Part shown: positions 54,791 to 63,911 of the stretch, piece after piece
How the letters are laid out: each line of letters starts with the position of its first letter
Numbering within the stretch: position 1 is the first letter of the stretch
Source: Tardiphaga robiniae
GTDB taxonomy: Bacteria; Pseudomonadota; Alphaproteobacteria; Rhizobiales; Xanthobacteraceae
DNA length: 64,000 nt
Direction: 5' to 3'
NCBI RefSeq assembly: GCF_013359755.1
Contig: NZ_JABMCJ010000067.1
Span: 62,001 to 126,000, forward strand
Notes under the pieces: generated by a model
Database searches by the model: none
Told to the model about the DNA's origin: nothing
Seen by the model: the letters and a program-made list of their open reading frames with translations, nothing else
Program-made: the position numbers and the translations under genes

Positions 54791-54971
54791 CCTCTCCCCG
54801 CTCTTTGCGGGGAGAGGTCGACCGGCAAAGCCGGTCGGGTGAGGGGCTATCACTTCAGACACAGCACACGCGGACTCACGGGTCGGAAATTTCTCGACCC
54901 GTGAGTCCGCGTCTGTTGAAGCGTCAAACCCCGCCCCTCACCCTAACCCTCTCCCCGCAAATGCGGGGCGA
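54791..54971. repeat. large composite palindromic element
   Basis: Ordered stems: CCTCTCCCCGC (54791-54801) with GCGGGGAGAGG (54807-54817); CGACCGGC (54819-54826) with GCCGGTCG (54830-54837); an 18-bp perfect inverted repeat with arms at 54868-54885 and 54895-54912 (starting ACGCGGACTC, ending GAGTCCGCGT); outer GTGAGGGGC with GCCCCTCAC; and a final CTCCCCGC-AAAT-GCGGGG. The whole fills the gap between convergent thiolase and amidohydrolase genes. It shares blocks with the element at 2314. Confidence 0.8.
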
Positions 54972-55010
54972 GGGAACGTGCCGGCGCCTGGAGCGAAGCC
55001 TGCGACGGCC

Positions 55011-56459
55011 TTACTCGTTCGACGGCCACGCCATCGGGAACGACAGCGGCGAGATCTCCGTCAGCTTGCGGCCGGCCCAGTCGAGACCCGGCGTGCGCTC
55101 CTCCGCGCGGATCTGCGCCTCATGCACGCGCAACGCCGCCGCCGGATAATCGAAGGTCTGCACCACGCCGTCCTTCACCACCTGCCGGCCATCCACATAG
55201 ACGTGGCGCACCGCGCGTTCCGCCGCCGCATAGATCATGCTGCGGATTGGATCGCGATGCGGTTGCATCATCGGATGGGTGACGTCGACCATCACGAAAT
55301 CGGCCTTGCAGCCAGCCTCGAGCCTGCCGATGTCGTCGCGGCCGAGCGCCTTGGCGCCGACGGTGGTGGCGGCCTCGAACAGCATGGTCGAGTTCAGGCC
55401 GCGCGGATGCCCGGCCATCAGCCGCGAGGTCATCGTCACGTTGCGCATCTCCTCGATCATGTTGTGCGGATAGGTGTCGGTGCCGATCGCCACTGAAATG
55501 CCGGCCGCGCGATAGCGGCCGACATCGCGTAGCGCGATGCCGCGGCGCATGAACACGGTGGGACAATGCGCCACCGTCGTTCCGGTTTCGGCGAGCAGCG
55601 CGAGATCGCGCTTCGTGTGCCACGGCGTCAGCGGATGGTCGTCGACGAAGATGGAGTGACCGACCAGCGAGGTCGGGCCGAGCACGCCGAGTTCGCCGAG
55701 CCACTGGATCGGCGTCACGCCATGGCGGCGGACGATCTCGTGGAATTCCGACACCGACTGTGCGGCATGAGTCTGCCACGGAATGCCGCGGCGTTTCGCT
55801 TCGGCGTAACTGTCTTTCATCAGTTGCGGCGTGCAGGTGTCGATCTGCGCCGGATACATCATGCCGGACAGACGGCCGGACGGATGGCTCTCGGCGGCAT
55901 CGATGAGCGCGAAGGCCTGCAGCATGCCGTCTTCGCCGGCCTTCTCGTTCCATTCGTAATCGACGAGCGTGCCGTTCGGCGTGAACCAGCGCGCCGAGCG
56001 GAACCCCGGAGCGATATAGACGCGCAGGCCGCTTTGTCCGGCGAGATCGAGCCATTGCGGATGAGGCATCGAAAGATCAACCACCGTGGTGACGCCGGAC
56101 AGCAGCAATTCCGAATACGCAACGCGCACGCAGTCCGGCACGCCTTCCGGATCGGACCGCAGGATCGGCATGTATTCGTAAAGCGACGAATTATACAGGC
56201 CGGGCGAGCCGATCTCGTCGAGAAAGCCCTTATTGAGCGGTTCGCTGGACGGATGCGAATGGATATCGACGAGGCCCGGCATCACCATGAACCCGCGTCC
56301 GTCGATGGTCTCGACCGCTTCGCCCTGATAGCCGCGGCCGGCAAACACGATCTGGCCGCCGTCGAAAGCGACATCGCCGCCGGTGACATAGGTGTGGCTG
56401 TTTTTTGCGGCGTCCCAGGCGACGACATAGTCCGCGTTGCGGATGACGGTGATGGCCAT
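55011..56459 (-). CDS. amidohydrolase family protein
   Basis: A 482-residue metal-dependent hydrolase of the cytosine deaminase/chlorohydrolase group. Metal ligands are suggested by DIHSHPSSE near residue 66, the H in WQTHAAQS, LVGHSIF, and D in SVAIGTDTYPHN. The AHCPTVFMRRG segment is typical of the same group. I chose the ATG at 56459 (MAITVIRNAD) with AGAGGATC upstream. It probably deaminates or hydrolyses an N-heterocycle or amide. It is divergent from a gamma-glutamyltransferase by 176 bases. Confidence 0.9.
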   Translation of the reverse strand: MAITVIRNADYVVAWDAAKNSHTYVTGGDVAFDGGQIVFAGRGYQGEAVETIDGRGFMVMPGLVDIHSHPSSEPLNKGFLDEIGSPGLYNSSLYEYMPILRSDPEGVPDCVRVAYSELLLSGVTTVVDLSMPHPQWLDLAGQSGLRVYIAPGFRSARWFTPNGTLVDYEWNEKAGEDGMLQAFALIDAAESHPSGRLSGMMYPAQIDTCTPQLMKDSYAEAKRRGIPWQTHAAQSVSEFHEIVRRHGVTPIQWLGELGVLGPTSLVGHSIFVDDHPLTPWHTKRDLALLAETGTTVAHCPTVFMRRGIALRDVGRYRAAGISVAIGTDTYPHNMIEEMRNVTMTSRLMAGHPRGLNSTMLFEAATTVGAKALGRDDIGRLEAGCKADFVMVDVTHPMMQPHRDPIRSMIYAAAERAVRHVYVDGRQVVKDGVVQTFDYPAAALRVHEAQIRAEERTPGLDWAGRKLTEISPLSFPMAWPSNE

Positions 56460-56635
56460 ACTGATCCTCTTGATGGAAGGCGAGGAACCGTAAGCGCAAG
56501 CGACTAGCCGGTGCAAGATCGAGAGGTGAGCAGATCCGCCTGTCTATTTGGCAGGTGCAACCCGTCTGTTCGGCTCGTGCAAATGACGATAAGAAGACGC
56601 GTTGATCTGCAAAGTCCTGAAGAGAGCCTGAACTG

Positions 56636-58228
56636 ATGCAATACAGACATGATGGCCTTTACGCTTCCCGCCGTTCGCCGGTCATGGCGCGCAATGTGGT
56701 GGCGGCGTCGCAGCCGCTGGCAACGCAGGCCGGGTTGCGCATGCTGGAGCGCGGCGGCAATGCGCTGGATGCGGCGCTCGCGGCAGCGATCACGCTGACC
56801 GTGGTCGAGCCGACCGGCAACGGCATCGGATCGGACGCCTATTGCATCCTGTGGGACGGCAAGGAGCTGCATGGCCTCAACGCATCCGGCCGGTCGCCGG
56901 CGGGATGGAAGCCGGAGCGATTTGCAAATCACAAGACATTCCCGCATCGCGGGTGGGAGAGCGTCACCGTGCCCGGCGCCGTCTCGGCCTGGGTCGACCT
57001 GTCCGAACGCTTCGGCAAGCTGCCCTTCGCGGAGCTGTTCGAGCCCGCGATCTCCTATGCGGAAAACGGCTTCCACGTCTCGCCTGTGATCGCCGAACTC
57101 TGGCGCCGCGGCGCGGAGGAGTTGAAGAACCAGCCCGGCTTTGCCGAGGCCTTCATGCCGGGCGGGCGGGCGCCTGCGGCGGGCGAATTGTTTCGCGCAC
57201 CCGGTCACGCCTATTCGCTCAAGCTGATCGCATCGACCAAAGGCGAAGCCTTCTATCGCGGCGAACTCGCGCAGCGTATCGCTGCCTTTGCGCGCGAACA
57301 TGGCGCTGTGCTCGACGAGGCCGACATGGCCGCGCATCGCAATGACTGGTGCGGCACCATCCATCAGGATTTCGGCGATGCCTCGCTGCATGAGATCCCG
57401 CCGAACGGGCAGGGCATCGCGGCGCTGATGGCGCTGGGAATCATGCGGGCCTACGGCACCGACGGTCTTGTGCTCGACAGCGGCGATGCCTTCCATCTGC
57501 AGATCGAAGCCACGAAACTGGCTTTCGCCGATGTCTATGACTATGCCGCCGATCTCGATTACATGCACGATGTCACCGTCGCGCATCTGCTCAATCCCAG
57601 CTATCTCGCCTCGCGCGCCAAGCTCATCGACATGAGTCGCGCTCAGGATTTCGGCGCTGGCGCACCGAAGACCGGCGGCACCGTGTGCCTGTCCACCGGC
57701 GATGCCAGCGGCATGATGGTGTCCTATATCCAGTCGAACTATTCCGGCTTCGGCTCCGGCGTCGTCGTGCCGGGCACCGGCATCAGCCTGCAGAATCGCG
57801 GCTTCGGTTTCGTCCTGACTGAGGGGCATCCCAATCAGGTCGGCCCGCGCAAGCGCCCGTTCCAGACCATCATTCCGGGCTTCGTCATGCAGGGCAAAGA
57901 GCCGCTGATGGCCTTCGGCCTAATGGGCGGCCCGATGCAGGCGCAGGGCCATCTGCAGATGATGTTGCGCATGCAGCTCTGGGGGCAGGATCCGCAGACC
58001 GCCGCGGATGCACCGCGCTGGCGCTATGTGGTTGGGTTGAAAGTGGCGATCGAGACGGCGGTGCCGGACAATGTCGCGGCAGACCTCGCCAGCCGTGGCC
58101 ATGTCATCGAGCGCGAACCGCCGGACTCCGCCTTCGGTTTCGGCGGTGCGCAGCTCGTGCGCAGGATCGACGGTGGTTACGTCGCCGGCTCCGACCCGCG
58201 CAAGGATGGGCTCGCGGCTGGCTACTAA
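56636..58228 (+). CDS. ggt: gamma-glutamyltransferase without signal peptide
   Basis: A 530-residue Ntn-hydrolase. The autocatalytic nucleophile is predicted as T349 in KTGGTVCLSTGD, and the conserved MSPTI-like glycine region appears as FQTIIPGF-x-MQG. The N-terminal MLERGGNALDAALAAAITLTVVEPTGNGIG is a family hallmark. No signal peptide is seen, so it is probably cytoplasmic, unlike the secreted GGTs. It hydrolyses or transfers the gamma-glutamyl group of glutathione or related amides. Its 3' end lies 22 bases from the convergent feoB. Confidence 0.92.
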   Translation: MQYRHDGLYASRRSPVMARNVVAASQPLATQAGLRMLERGGNALDAALAAAITLTVVEPTGNGIGSDAYCILWDGKELHGLNASGRSPAGWKPERFANHKTFPHRGWESVTVPGAVSAWVDLSERFGKLPFAELFEPAISYAENGFHVSPVIAELWRRGAEELKNQPGFAEAFMPGGRAPAAGELFRAPGHAYSLKLIASTKGEAFYRGELAQRIAAFAREHGAVLDEADMAAHRNDWCGTIHQDFGDASLHEIPPNGQGIAALMALGIMRAYGTDGLVLDSGDAFHLQIEATKLAFADVYDYAADLDYMHDVTVAHLLNPSYLASRAKLIDMSRAQDFGAGAPKTGGTVCLSTGDASGMMVSYIQSNYSGFGSGVVVPGTGISLQNRGFGFVLTEGHPNQVGPRKRPFQTIIPGFVMQGKEPLMAFGLMGGPMQAQGHLQMMLRMQLWGQDPQTAADAPRWRYVVGLKVAIETAVPDNVAADLASRGHVIEREPPDSAFGFGGAQLVRRIDGGYVAGSDPRKDGLAAGY

Positions 58229-58249
58229 AGCGATGCAACTGCGGTCGGG

Positions 58250-60136
58250 CTAACCCAGCCCGGCAGCCTTCGCGATCGTGTAGGTGATCAGGCTCGCCAC
58301 ATAAGCCAGTGCGAACATGTAGAGGAACGTCACCACCATCCACTTGGTGCTGCCGGTCTCGCGGCGGATCACGGCCAGTGTCGAGGCGCATTGCGGGGCG
58401 AAGATGAACCAGGCCAGGAACGACAGAGCCGTCGCGAGGCTCCATTTGCTGGCCAGCGCCTGGCCGATGGCGTCAGCCGCTTCCTTGCCGCCTTCGATCG
58501 CATAGACGGTGCCGAGCGCGCCGACCGCGACTTCGCGCGCCGCCATGCCGGGGATCAGCGCCACCGCGATCTGCCAGTTGAAGCCGAGCGGTGCGAAGAA
58601 CGGCTCCAGGAATTTTCCGATCATCGCAGCCAGGCTGTAATTGATCGCCGGCCCTTCGGCGCCGGCCGGTGCCTGCGGGAACGAGGCCAGGAACCAGATC
58701 AGGATCATCATCGACAGGATCGTGGTGCCGGCGCGCTGCAGGAACATCTTGGCGCGGGTATAGACGCCGATGGCGATGCTCTTGATGCGCGGCAGCTTGT
58801 AGTCCGGCAATTCCAGCATGAAGGGCGCCGGCTGGTAGTCGCGCCACATGAAGAACTTGATGACGAAGGACGCGGCGAGGGCGCTGCCGATGCCGGCGAT
58901 GTAGAGCCCGAACATCACCAGACCCTGCAGATTGACCCAGCCCCAGACGTTTTCCGCCGGGATGAAGGCGGAGATGATCAGCGTATAGACCGGGATGCGC
59001 GCCGAACAGGTCATCAGCGGCGCGATCAGGATGGTGGTCAGGCGGTCGCGGCGGTTGTCGATCACACGCGTCGCCATGATGCCGGGGATGGCGCAGGCGA
59101 AGCTCGACAGCAGCGGGATGAAGGCGCGGCCATGCAGACCGGCGCCGCCCATGATGCGGTCCATCAGGAACGCGGCGCGTGCCATGTAGCCAAAATCTTC
59201 CAGCAGCAGGATGAACAGGAAGATGATGATGATCTGCGGCAGGAACACGAGCACGCTGCCGACGCCGGCGATCAACCCGTTCTGCAGGAAGCTCTGCAAG
59301 ATTCCTTCAGGCAGCACTTGTGCCACCAGCGTGCCCAGCGCGCCGAAGGAATCCGACAGCAGCTCCATCAGCGGCTGCGCCCAGGAGAACACCGCCTGGA
59401 ACATCACGAACAGAATGAGCGCGAGGATCGCGAGACCGGCGACTGGATGCAGCACCACGGCATCGACGCGCGTGGTCAGCGTGTCCGGCTTGGTCGGCAT
59501 CGTGACGGTTTCGCGGATGATGCGGTCAGCCTCGCGCTGCAGCACCTTCATCTCGGACAGGCCGAGCGGCTTCCAGCCATCGCCTGTGGTAACTGCCGGC
59601 ATGTTGGCGGCGAATTCGTCGGTGCGCTTGCGCAATTCCTCGACGCCGGCCTTCTTCACCGCGATCGAGGTGATCACCGGCACGCCGAGTGCCGCTGACA
59701 TCGCATCGACATCGATGCTGACGCCGCGGCGCTGCGCGATGTCGAACATGTTGAGCACCACCAGCAGCGGGCGGCCGGTGCGCTTGAGCTCGAGGATCAG
59801 CCGCAGCGTGAGCCGTAGATTGGTGGCGTCGGCGATGCACAGGACCAGATCGGGCGCGGCTTCGCCGGGGCGCTTGCCGAGCACGACATCGCGGGTGATC
59901 TCTTCATCCGGGCTGCGGCCGCGCAGCGAATAGGTGCCGGGCAGGTCGAGCAGCGTCACCTGACGGCCGGCCGGTGTCACAAAGGCGCCCGCCTTGCGCT
60001 CGACGGTGACGCCCGCATAGTTGGCCACCTTCTGGCGGCTGCCGGTGAGTGCGTTGAAGAGCGATGTCTTGCCGCTATTGGGGGCTCCCACCAGCGCGAG
60101 ATGAAAGCGCTCGGTGGTCACGTCTGTATGGGTCAT
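58250..60136 (-). CDS. feoB: ferrous iron transport protein B
   Basis: A 628-residue Fe2+ transporter. The G-protein domain has G1 GAPNSGKTS (about residues 17-25), G3 DLPGTYSL and G4 LNMFD. A helical spacer is followed by two Gate domains with conserved motifs ALIPGMAAREVAVGALGT and a Cys-containing core. Its start overlaps the feoA stop as ATGA, so the two are translationally coupled. Confidence 0.97.
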   Translation of the reverse strand: MTHTDVTTERFHLALVGAPNSGKTSLFNALTGSRQKVANYAGVTVERKAGAFVTPAGRQVTLLDLPGTYSLRGRSPDEEITRDVVLGKRPGEAAPDLVLCIADATNLRLTLRLILELKRTGRPLLVVLNMFDIAQRRGVSIDVDAMSAALGVPVITSIAVKKAGVEELRKRTDEFAANMPAVTTGDGWKPLGLSEMKVLQREADRIIRETVTMPTKPDTLTTRVDAVVLHPVAGLAILALILFVMFQAVFSWAQPLMELLSDSFGALGTLVAQVLPEGILQSFLQNGLIAGVGSVLVFLPQIIIIFLFILLLEDFGYMARAAFLMDRIMGGAGLHGRAFIPLLSSFACAIPGIMATRVIDNRRDRLTTILIAPLMTCSARIPVYTLIISAFIPAENVWGWVNLQGLVMFGLYIAGIGSALAASFVIKFFMWRDYQPAPFMLELPDYKLPRIKSIAIGVYTRAKMFLQRAGTTILSMMILIWFLASFPQAPAGAEGPAINYSLAAMIGKFLEPFFAPLGFNWQIAVALIPGMAAREVAVGALGTVYAIEGGKEAADAIGQALASKWSLATALSFLAWFIFAPQCASTLAVIRRETGSTKWMVVTFLYMFALAYVASLITYTIAKAAGLG

Positions 60137-60420
60137 TTCACAACAACTGCCATGGCTTCGCGCCGGCGAACGGCGATCGTAATATTGTCGACGCGCACCG
60201 CGATCGGATCGCGCTGGATGGCACCCTGATGCAGGATCTCGACGCGCGCACCTTCGGTGAAGCCCATTTCCAGCAGATGCCGTTCGAGCTCGTGGCCGCT
60301 CTCGGCGGCGCCTGCAATATCGGGCTGCAACGCCACGATGGTTCCGATGAATCCGCGCGGCGCATTGCCGAGGCGCAATTCGTGTATGGATGTTTCGGAT
60401 GCAGTCTGGTGGACGGTCAT
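60133..60420 (-). CDS. feoA: ferrous iron transport protein A
   Basis: A 95-residue SH3-like protein that supports FeoB. Conserved LEMGFTEGARVEILHQG and DPIAVRVDNITIAVRRREA segments identify it. I chose the ATG at 60420 (MTVHQTA); upstream in-frame sequence is not conserved. It overlaps feoB by four bases and is preceded by an Irr/ICE-like element at 60475. Confidence 0.94.
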   Translation of the reverse strand: MTVHQTASETSIHELRLGNAPRGFIGTIVALQPDIAGAAESGHELERHLLEMGFTEGARVEILHQGAIQRDPIAVRVDNITIAVRRREAMAVVVK

Positions 60421-60474
60421 GCCCGACCTTGTCGAGCAGCGTCCTGACAAGGTCAAGACAAACGCACGTATGTT

Positions 60475-60491
60475 ATTAGAATGATTATAAA
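60475..60491. promoter_or_regulatory. candidate Irr/ICE box upstream of feoAB
   Basis: ATTAGAA-TGA-TTATAAA matches the recalled ICE consensus TTTAGAA-N3-TTCTAAA at 12 of 14 arm positions. It ends 55 bases upstream of feoA. The spot is unusually AT-rich for this window. Irr is the iron/heme-responsive regulator of these bacteria; its binding here is inferred. Confidence 0.5.
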
Positions 60492-60509
60492 GAGGCGTTC
60501 CGGCACCGC

Positions 60510-62303
60510 TTACGATGCGCCCGCGGACTGCTCGTTCACTACCCGCTGCTGGATCTTCACCAGTTCTGCATAGATGCCGCCTTGGGCGATCAGTTCGTCG
60601 TTGGAGCCCTGCTCGGCGACGACGCCTTCTTTCAGCACGATGATCTTGTCGGCGTCGCGAATGGTCGAAAGCCGATGCGCGATCATGATGACGGTGCGGC
60701 CCTGCATCAGCCGGCGCAGCGCCTCGATCACCAGCGCCTCGGATTCCGGATCGAGCGCTGCTGTCGGCTCGTCCAGGATCATGATCGGGCTGTTGCGCAC
60801 CACCGCACGCGCGATGCCGATGCGCTGGCGCTGGCCGCCGGACAGCGTGTCGCCGCGTTCGCCGACCATGGAGTCGTAACCGTGTGGCATGCGGCTGATG
60901 AACTCGTCGGCATTGGCGATCTTGGCGGCGGCAACGATCTCGTCATCGGTGGCGCCGGGCCGGCCATAAGCGATGTTCTCGCGGATCGTGCCGCGGAACA
61001 GTACCGTCTCCTGCAGCACGAAGCCGACCTGGGCGCGCAGGGCGGAGAGTTTGTAGTCGGTGACATCGACGCCATCGATCAGCACGCGCCCCGATGTCGG
61101 GTCATAGAAGCGCGGGATCAGGCTGAGCACCGTGGATTTGCCGGAGCCGGTCGGCCCGACCACGCCGACGATCTGGCCAGGTTCGATATGCAGCGAAACA
61201 TCGCGGAGCACGCTGGCCTCTTCACTATAAGAGAAGGCGACGTTCTCGAAGGTGATGGCTCCCTTGGCGCGACCGGGATCGACCGCACCCGATTTTTCCA
61301 CGATGACATCGTCGGCGGCCAGGATGTTCTGGATCCGCTCGAGCGCCACGGTGGTCTGCGCGATCGCGCTGGTCATGCTGGCGAGGTCCTTCACCGGTTT
61401 GAAGAACTGCGCGAGATAAGCGAGGTACACGGTGAGCGCGCCAGCCGTCATGGTGCCAGCGACAATCAGCGAGGTCCCCTTCCACAGCACGATGGCGGTG
61501 CAGAACGCCACCACGATGCTGACCACAGGCGAGAGCAGTGATTTCACCTGGCGCGCCTTCATGGCGGCCTCGACAGTCGCATGGCTGGCGGCCTCCAGCC
61601 GCGCCAGTTCGAGATCCTGCCTGCCGAAGGCCGTGACTGCGCGCACCTGGCCGAGGCCCTGCTGGACCACGGCGACAATCTCGCTCTGTCGTTGCCGCAC
61701 CGTGCGCGTGACTTCCTTCACGGCGCGCTTGAAATGGAACACGAAGACGATCAGGAACGGCGTGATGCCGAGCGCGATCAGCGTAAAATCCCAGTCGAGC
61801 CAGAACATCAGCCCGATCATGAAGACGATGGTGATGAGATCGAGCAGGATATCCAGCGTCGACGATGACGCGAAGTTCTGCAGCGTTGTGACGTCGGTGG
61901 TGATCGTGGACATCAGCGCGCCGGTCTTGGCCTTGTCGTAGTAGCGCAGCGACAGCCGATGCAGATGCGCATAGATGCGGATGCGCAGGTCGTTGGCCAC
62001 CCACTGGCCGACCGATGTCGAATAGTAGTTGTCGATGTAGGTGGCGATCGCGCCGATCACGGCGATGACCAGGGTGGCGATGCCGGCGAACAGTGCGACG
62101 CCGAGCGTGTGGCGGCCGATGCCATAGTCATGGGCCCAGTCCAGCCAAGCGGGCAGGTGATGGCTGCCCAGCGCGTCATCGAGCACCAGTTTCAGCGGCC
62201 AGGGCGCGGCCAGGCTCATGGCGATCTCGACCAGCATGGCGAGGAAGACAATGATCAACCAGCCGCGATAGGGCCGGAGCATCTCGAGTACCAGACGAGT
62301 CAT
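60510..62303 (-). CDS. ABC exporter (fused permease and ATPase)
   Basis: A 597-residue half-transporter of the type I exporter class: six helices in residues 1-310 and an ATPase domain. Walker A is GPTGSGKST (383-391), the signature LSGGQRQR is near residue 490, and Walker B is IMILDEPTAALD. It would dimerise to export lipids, peptides or drugs; the substrate is not predictable. It is next to feoA on the same strand but separated by 89 bases with the iron-type box, so it is probably independent of feoAB. Confidence 0.93.
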   Translation of the reverse strand: MTRLVLEMLRPYRGWLIIVFLAMLVEIAMSLAAPWPLKLVLDDALGSHHLPAWLDWAHDYGIGRHTLGVALFAGIATLVIAVIGAIATYIDNYYSTSVGQWVANDLRIRIYAHLHRLSLRYYDKAKTGALMSTITTDVTTLQNFASSSTLDILLDLITIVFMIGLMFWLDWDFTLIALGITPFLIVFVFHFKRAVKEVTRTVRQRQSEIVAVVQQGLGQVRAVTAFGRQDLELARLEAASHATVEAAMKARQVKSLLSPVVSIVVAFCTAIVLWKGTSLIVAGTMTAGALTVYLAYLAQFFKPVKDLASMTSAIAQTTVALERIQNILAADDVIVEKSGAVDPGRAKGAITFENVAFSYSEEASVLRDVSLHIEPGQIVGVVGPTGSGKSTVLSLIPRFYDPTSGRVLIDGVDVTDYKLSALRAQVGFVLQETVLFRGTIRENIAYGRPGATDDEIVAAAKIANADEFISRMPHGYDSMVGERGDTLSGGQRQRIGIARAVVRNSPIMILDEPTAALDPESEALVIEALRRLMQGRTVIMIAHRLSTIRDADKIIVLKEGVVAEQGSNDELIAQGGIYAELVKIQQRVVNEQSAGAS

Positions 62304-62493
62304 CGAACATTGTCTCCAGCAACACGGCCAGGCCGGGAATCATGAGCAGTCCGGGCGGCCGCAGTATATAGCCGCCGTCGGTTAGCGGGTCTTAACTGTA
62401 GTCAGGTACAGATGGATTTTTGCTGACAGCCCGCGCATTGTGGCATGCGGGCAGGAGCGTCAGTTAATTTGGCAGGGCTGCGCAGGACCGAAC

Positions 62494-63837
62494 ATGAACG
62501 TGCGATCCGTTGCTTTCCCGTTCTGGGGCAGGGTGCTTCTGCTGGCCGGCATCCTCGGTCTGGTGGTGGGCGGCGGCCTTCTGACCTGGCGCTATATCGA
62601 GCGTCCGACCGTGCTCAAGTTGGCGGTCGGGTCGATCGATGGCGAAGCCGGCAAGACGGCATCGATCATCGCCAGCCATTTCGCCACCAGGAAGTCGCCC
62701 ATCCGGCTGGATTTCGAGACCTTCGGCAACGCCGTCGATGCGGGTAAGGCATTCTCCTCCGGCAAGGTCGATCTCGCTGTCGTCCGGGCCGATGTCGGCG
62801 ATCTCTCCGAGGCGCGCGCCGTTGCCGTCATGGCCAAGGCGGTGGTGATGCTGATCGCGCCTCCCGGTTCGAAAATCACCAGCGTCGAAGGCCTGCGCGG
62901 CCGCACCGTCGGTGTGGTGGGCGGCGAGGTCAATCGCAGGCTGGTCGATGCGCTCACCAAGCAATACGACCTGACGAGCGCGAGGGTCACATTCAAGAAT
63001 CTTGAGGTCAGCGATACCCGGCGCGCGGTGGAAGCCAAGGAAGTCGGCGCCCTGCTGGTGGTGATCCCGCTGACCGAGAAGTATTTGTCCCTGGTGCGCG
63101 GTCTGTTCAAAACCGGCGCGCCCGTGCTGATCCCGATCGATGCCGCCGGCGCCATTGCCGATGCCAACGGCGCCTATGAAAGCTTCGACATTCCGAAAGG
63201 GTCGCTGCGCGGCGCGCCGCCCGTCCCGGATGATGACGTGACAACGCTTCGGGTCAGTTACTACCTGGTCGCGAACAAGAAGCTCCATTCCAGCCTGATC
63301 GCGCGTCTGACCGAAATGGTGATCGCGGCGCGCCGCGACCTGATCGCCGGGCAACCGCAACTGGCCGGTATCGCCGCTGCCGACACCGATCCCGATGCCT
63401 TTATCCCCATTCATCCCGGCGCTGCTGCCTACTACAACGGTACCGAGCAGAGCTTCATGGACAAATACGGCGACGACATCTATCTCGCCCCCATGATCCT
63501 TGGCGCCCTTGCCTCTGTGCTGGCTGCCGCCTGGAAATTCCTCGGCATCCGCCCGCCCGACCACCGTGAGGCGACACTCAATGCACTTTATGCATTGCCG
63601 CGCCGGATCCGGGCGGCGGCGGACGATGCGGAACTGTGCGCGATCGAGCAGGAGGTCGACGATCTTCTCAGCGCGCAATTGGCGAAGACCATGCGCAATG
63701 ATGACGATGCACTTGAAATGGCGACGCTGGTCTCTTCGGCACAGCGCCTCGATAACCTCATTCATCACCGCCGTTCGGCGCTGGCGCGGGCCCCATTTTC
63801 TGCCGCGCCGCATTCAAGTATAGAGTCGGAGACGTAG
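62494..63837 (+). CDS. TAXI-family protein with N- and C-terminal membrane segments
   Basis: A 447-residue protein. TM1 covers about residues 12-31 and may anchor the chain rather than being cleaved. The periplasmic domain (LKLAVGSIDGEAGKTASII, VDLAVVRADVGD, GRTVGVVGGEVNRRLVDAL) is a TAXI-type solute-binding fold. A second TM lies about 328-350, followed by a 97-residue cytoplasmic helical tail. Usual TAXI proteins are free periplasmic proteins next to TRAP permease genes; none is here. I chose the ATG at 62494 with AGGA upstream. It may be a receptor-like sensor. Confidence 0.85.
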   Translation: MNVRSVAFPFWGRVLLLAGILGLVVGGGLLTWRYIERPTVLKLAVGSIDGEAGKTASIIASHFATRKSPIRLDFETFGNAVDAGKAFSSGKVDLAVVRADVGDLSEARAVAVMAKAVVMLIAPPGSKITSVEGLRGRTVGVVGGEVNRRLVDALTKQYDLTSARVTFKNLEVSDTRRAVEAKEVGALLVVIPLTEKYLSLVRGLFKTGAPVLIPIDAAGAIADANGAYESFDIPKGSLRGAPPVPDDDVTTLRVSYYLVANKKLHSSLIARLTEMVIAARRDLIAGQPQLAGIAAADTDPDAFIPIHPGAAAYYNGTEQSFMDKYGDDIYLAPMILGALASVLAAAWKFLGIRPPDHREATLNALYALPRRIRAAADDAELCAIEQEVDDLLSAQLAKTMRNDDDALEMATLVSSAQRLDNLIHHRRSALARAPFSAAPHSSIESET

Positions 63838-63911
63838 TTCCAGGCCATGACGCTGTTTTGCAGAACCAACAGCCGTTTGCGGGCACCTTTATTTCTCGCG
63901 AGAGGTCAATC

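Noticed and set aside
56504-57829. 441-codon minus-strand frame antisense to ggt
   Set aside because: ggt is supported by its nucleophile motif and N-terminal signature.
62464-63813. 449-codon minus-strand frame antisense to the TAXI-family gene
   Set aside because: The plus-strand gene has a coherent signal, domain and helix arrangement; the antisense frame does not.
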